35,770 bases of DNA from Brunnivagina elsteri CCALA 953. GTDB lineage: Bacteria > Cyanobacteriota > Cyanobacteriia > Cyanobacteriales > Nostocaceae. The notes below the pieces were generated by a model. It did not search any database and was not told the origin of the DNA. It saw nothing but the letters and a program-made list of their open reading frames with translations. Position numbers and translations under genes: made by a program. The DNA lies in assembly GCF_002289455.1 (NCBI RefSeq), contig NZ_NTFS01000014.1, positions 1 to 35,770 of the forward strand, given 5' to 3'. Shown here one piece after another: positions 33,901-35,770 of the stretch (position 1 is its first letter; each line of letters begins with the position of its first letter).

Positions 33901-34347
33901 ATGTTCACAGTTACTCAACGTCAATCTTCAAACCCCAATATCTCTGTAAATCTGACTTTGCCACTGACAGCAGAAGAAAGAACCCGCAGTCGTCATCGGT
34001 TTGAGCTTGACGATGGCAAGGTGATATTTTTACGTTTACCCCGTGGTACAGTTTTGCAAGATGGAGATATTTTGCTTGATGAAACTGGCGATAATCTCAT
34101 TCGGATTGTTGCAAAATCTGAAGCTGTATTAACTGCGATCGCAAACAGTCAGTCAGATTTGTTACGTGCGGCATATCATTTGGGAAATCGTCACGTACCT
34201 GTGGAAATCACATCACGTTATCTCAGAATCTCTCCAGATAATGTTTTACAAGCAATGTTGGAACAATTAGGACTGTTCGTCAAAGCCGAAATTTTACCTT
34301 TTTACCCGGAAAGGGGTGCTTATGGACACCAACATCACCCTAACTAA
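33901..34347 (+). CDS. ureE: Urease accessory protein UreE
   Basis: A 148-residue nickel metallochaperone that delivers Ni(II) to the urease active site complex. The N-terminal peptide-binding domain ([34 protein letters not shown]) precedes the metal-binding domain ([17 protein letters not shown]), whose His in YHLGNRH is the conserved nickel site. The tail [10 protein letters not shown] adds histidines. The start at 33901 fits the family; an upstream in-frame codon at 33859 adds 14 unlike residues. It leads the ureE-ureF-ureG operon; its last 26 bases overlap ureF. The structural genes ureABC and ureD are not in the window. Confidence 0.94.
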   Translation: MFTVTQRQSSNPNISVNLTLPLTAEERTRSRHRFELDDGKVIFLRLPRGTVLQDGDILLDETGDNLIRIVAKSEAVLTAIANSQSDLLRAAYHLGNRHVPVEITSRYLRISPDNVLQAMLEQLGLFVKAEILPFYPERGAYGHQHHPN

Positions 34348-35014
34348 TAGCAATTTTTTATGGTTGTTGCAGTTAGTTAATTCTACCTTACCTGTGGGAG
34401 CATATAGTTATTCCGAAGGTTTGGAAACCCTAATAGATAATGGCGTAATTTCATCTGATATTCAGCTACAACAGTGGTTAGTTGCAGAATTGCGTTATGG
34501 TGCAATTCGTCTCGAAGCTGCGGTAATCGTCAGGGTATATGCAGCTATCCAAAACCATGACTTTGCAGCTTTGTCAGATTGGAATTTGTGGTTGTCTGCA
34601 TTGCGGGAAACTGAAGAGTTACGCAGTTCGAGTTTGCAAATGGGACGTTCCCTGATGCAATTACTTGTAAAATTACAACCAGATATACAGTTTATTTTTA
34701 ATCATATTCATGGTGCTTGTAATTATGCAGTCGCTTTCGGGATTGCGTTAGCATTTGCGGAAATTAATCCGCAAGCTGGATTATTAGGATATTTACAGAG
34801 TTGGGCAAGTAACCTGATAATTGCTGGAGTTAAGTTGATTCCCCTTGGACAAACCGCAGGACAAAAACTACTATTTACATTGCAACCATTTTTTAGTCGC
34901 GCAGTTGAGGAGATTATCACATTAGAAGATGATGATTTGAGTTGTTGTAGTTGGGGTTTATCCCTTGCCAGTATGCAGCATGAGGTATTGTATACAAGGC
35001 TATTTCGTAGTTGA
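34322..35014 (+). CDS. ureF: Urease accessory protein UreF
   Basis: A 230-residue helical GTPase-activating-type partner that joins UreD/UreG and apo-urease to control nickel loading. Characteristic segments are [20 protein letters not shown] near the start, [18 protein letters not shown] in the middle, and [20 protein letters not shown] towards the C-terminus. The ATG at 34322 is preferred: AAAGGGG lies upstream. A GTG at 34316 would add two residues. It overlaps the end of ureE by 26 bases, implying coupled translation, and precedes ureG by 24 bp. Confidence 0.94.
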   Translation: MDTNITLTNSNFLWLLQLVNSTLPVGAYSYSEGLETLIDNGVISSDIQLQQWLVAELRYGAIRLEAAVIVRVYAAIQNHDFAALSDWNLWLSALRETEELRSSSLQMGRSLMQLLVKLQPDIQFIFNHIHGACNYAVAFGIALAFAEINPQAGLLGYLQSWASNLIIAGVKLIPLGQTAGQKLLFTLQPFFSRAVEEIITLEDDDLSCCSWGLSLASMQHEVLYTRLFRS

Positions 35015-35038
35015 AAAACAAACCTTTGGGATACCATT

Positions 35039-35632
35039 ATGACATATCGAGTTGGGGTTGCGGGACCAGTTGGTTCAGGAAAAACAGCATTAGTCGATGT
35101 CCTATGTAAATCGATGGGGGACAAGTATAATTTAGCAGTGGTGACGAACGATATTTATACTCAAGAAGATGCAGAATATTTAGTGCGATCGCAAGCTTTG
35201 CCAAAGGAGCGTATTCTTGGGGTAGAAACTGGTGGATGTCCCCATACTGCCATTCGTGAAGATGCTTCGATGAATTTGGCTGCAATTGAACAGTTAGAAG
35301 CACGTTTTGCTAATTTAGATTTGATATTTTTAGAAAGTGGTGGTGATAATTTAGCTGCTACTTTTAGTCCTGAATTAGTCGATTTAACTATTTATGTAAT
35401 TGATGTCGCCGCAGGTGATAAAATTCCTCGTAAAGGTGGTCCAGGTATTACTAAATCTGATTTATTAGTGATTAATAAGACTGATTTAGCTCCTTATGTT
35501 GGTGCTGATTTGGGTGTGATGGAACGGGATACTAAGAAAATGCGTGGTGACAAACCTTTTGTTTTTACTAATTTGAAAACTCGCGATGGATTAACTAATA
35601 TAATTGAGTTTGTTTCCATGCATATTATTTGA
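35039..35632 (+). CDS. ureG: Urease accessory GTPase UreG
   Basis: A 197-residue SIMIBI-class GTPase that powers nickel insertion into urease. The P-loop GPVGSGKT is at residues 9-16. [15 protein letters not shown] and the metal-binding [15 protein letters not shown] (Cys-Pro-His) follow, then [17 protein letters not shown], and the base-recognition NKTDLAP. The protein ends SMHII with a normal length of about 200, so it is complete. It is the last gene of the ureEFG operon in this window; 138 bp follow without a gene. Confidence 0.97.
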   Translation: MTYRVGVAGPVGSGKTALVDVLCKSMGDKYNLAVVTNDIYTQEDAEYLVRSQALPKERILGVETGGCPHTAIREDASMNLAAIEQLEARFANLDLIFLESGGDNLAATFSPELVDLTIYVIDVAAGDKIPRKGGPGITKSDLLVINKTDLAPYVGADLGVMERDTKKMRGDKPFVFTNLKTRDGLTNIIEFVSMHII

Positions 35633-35770
35633 TTTTAGTAATAACCCAACATTTGATATTACAGCACATTTCATTTGGGTGGGGTACACTCCCATCTGCG
35701 TACCCTGCGGGTAGGCACGGAGTGACTTCCAAAGGTAGCCGCATTAGACGAGCGTACATCGGAGAGGTTG
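35633..35770. other. Repeat-like tail of the window
   Basis: After ureG lies a dispersed-repeat-like stretch (about 35689-35745, GCGTACCCTGCGGGTAGGCA, then ACTTCCAAAGGTAGCCGC). The last ten bases, GGAGAGGTTG, match the 5' acceptor arm and U8 of many tRNA-Ser genes, but the window ends there, so a tRNA cannot be confirmed. Confidence 0.4.

Overview
The window looks like a chromosomal segment of a filamentous, probably heterocyst-forming-type cyanobacterium. Evidence: the HIP1 octamer GCGATCGC is scattered throughout and occurs in tandem at 64-89. Gene families restricted to or typical of cyanobacteria are present (DUF3288, a sigma factor followed by DUF1822, the long IspH form, a bd oxidase beginning MDFLSNT). 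There are also many short palindromic dispersed repeats and an AT-rich background. Species cannot be named from the sequence alone. No complete RNA gene or CRISPR array was seen.

Layout. 1-3.7 kb: clpC on the minus strand with a hairpin behind it, and a possible very small membrane ORF in front. 3.7-7.9 kb: a DUF3288 gene, a 161-bp MITE-like element, two paralogous seven-repeat VCBS/FG-GAP proteins and an orphan osmoprotectant-type ABC ATPase. 8.1-13.1 kb (plus strand): a sigma-70 family factor, its DUF1822 partner, a DUF4870 membrane protein, a Gfo/Idh/MocA oxidoreductase and a Cys-rich exported protein. 13.1-16.8 kb: a tandem palindromic repeat, miaB and an ammonium transporter with a plausible NtcA promoter. 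16.9-24.8 kb is an accessory, conflict-type island: an NYN-LOTUS protein, three toxin-antitoxin modules (Phd/PIN, BrnT/RHH, ParD/ParE), an SGNH hydrolase, a frameshifted aspartic protease with its small partner, and an NLR-type NB-ARC/TPR protein next to a small helical protein. 25-35.6 kb is mostly housekeeping: ispH, DUF2237, a PhyH-like dioxygenase, cydAB, a duplicated-domain membrane-anchored protein, aroC, a SemiSWEET-like transporter, and ureE-ureF-ureG with a perfect GTAN8TAC site upstream.

Most interesting system: the genes at 24377-24811 and 21839-24208 (both minus strand). The 144-residue upstream protein has a hydrophobic, Gly-containing N-terminal helix, an all-helical body, and ends in a 23-residue Asn/Gly/aromatic motif. 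The same motif (18 of 23 identical) starts the downstream NB-ARC/TPR protein. The codons differ at six of the 18 identical residues, so the peptide itself appears to be conserved. This is the arrangement described for bacterial amyloid signalling sequences, where an NLR templates a membrane-acting BELL-domain effector in a cell-death or immunity pathway. A palindromic repeat lies between the two genes.

A second theme is repeat invasion. Dispersed repeats lie inside coding sequences (Gfo/Idh gene; two opposite-facing copies in the 30216-31091 gene) and directly behind several genes. Nitrogen-related genes (amt, ureEFG) share plausible NtcA control.
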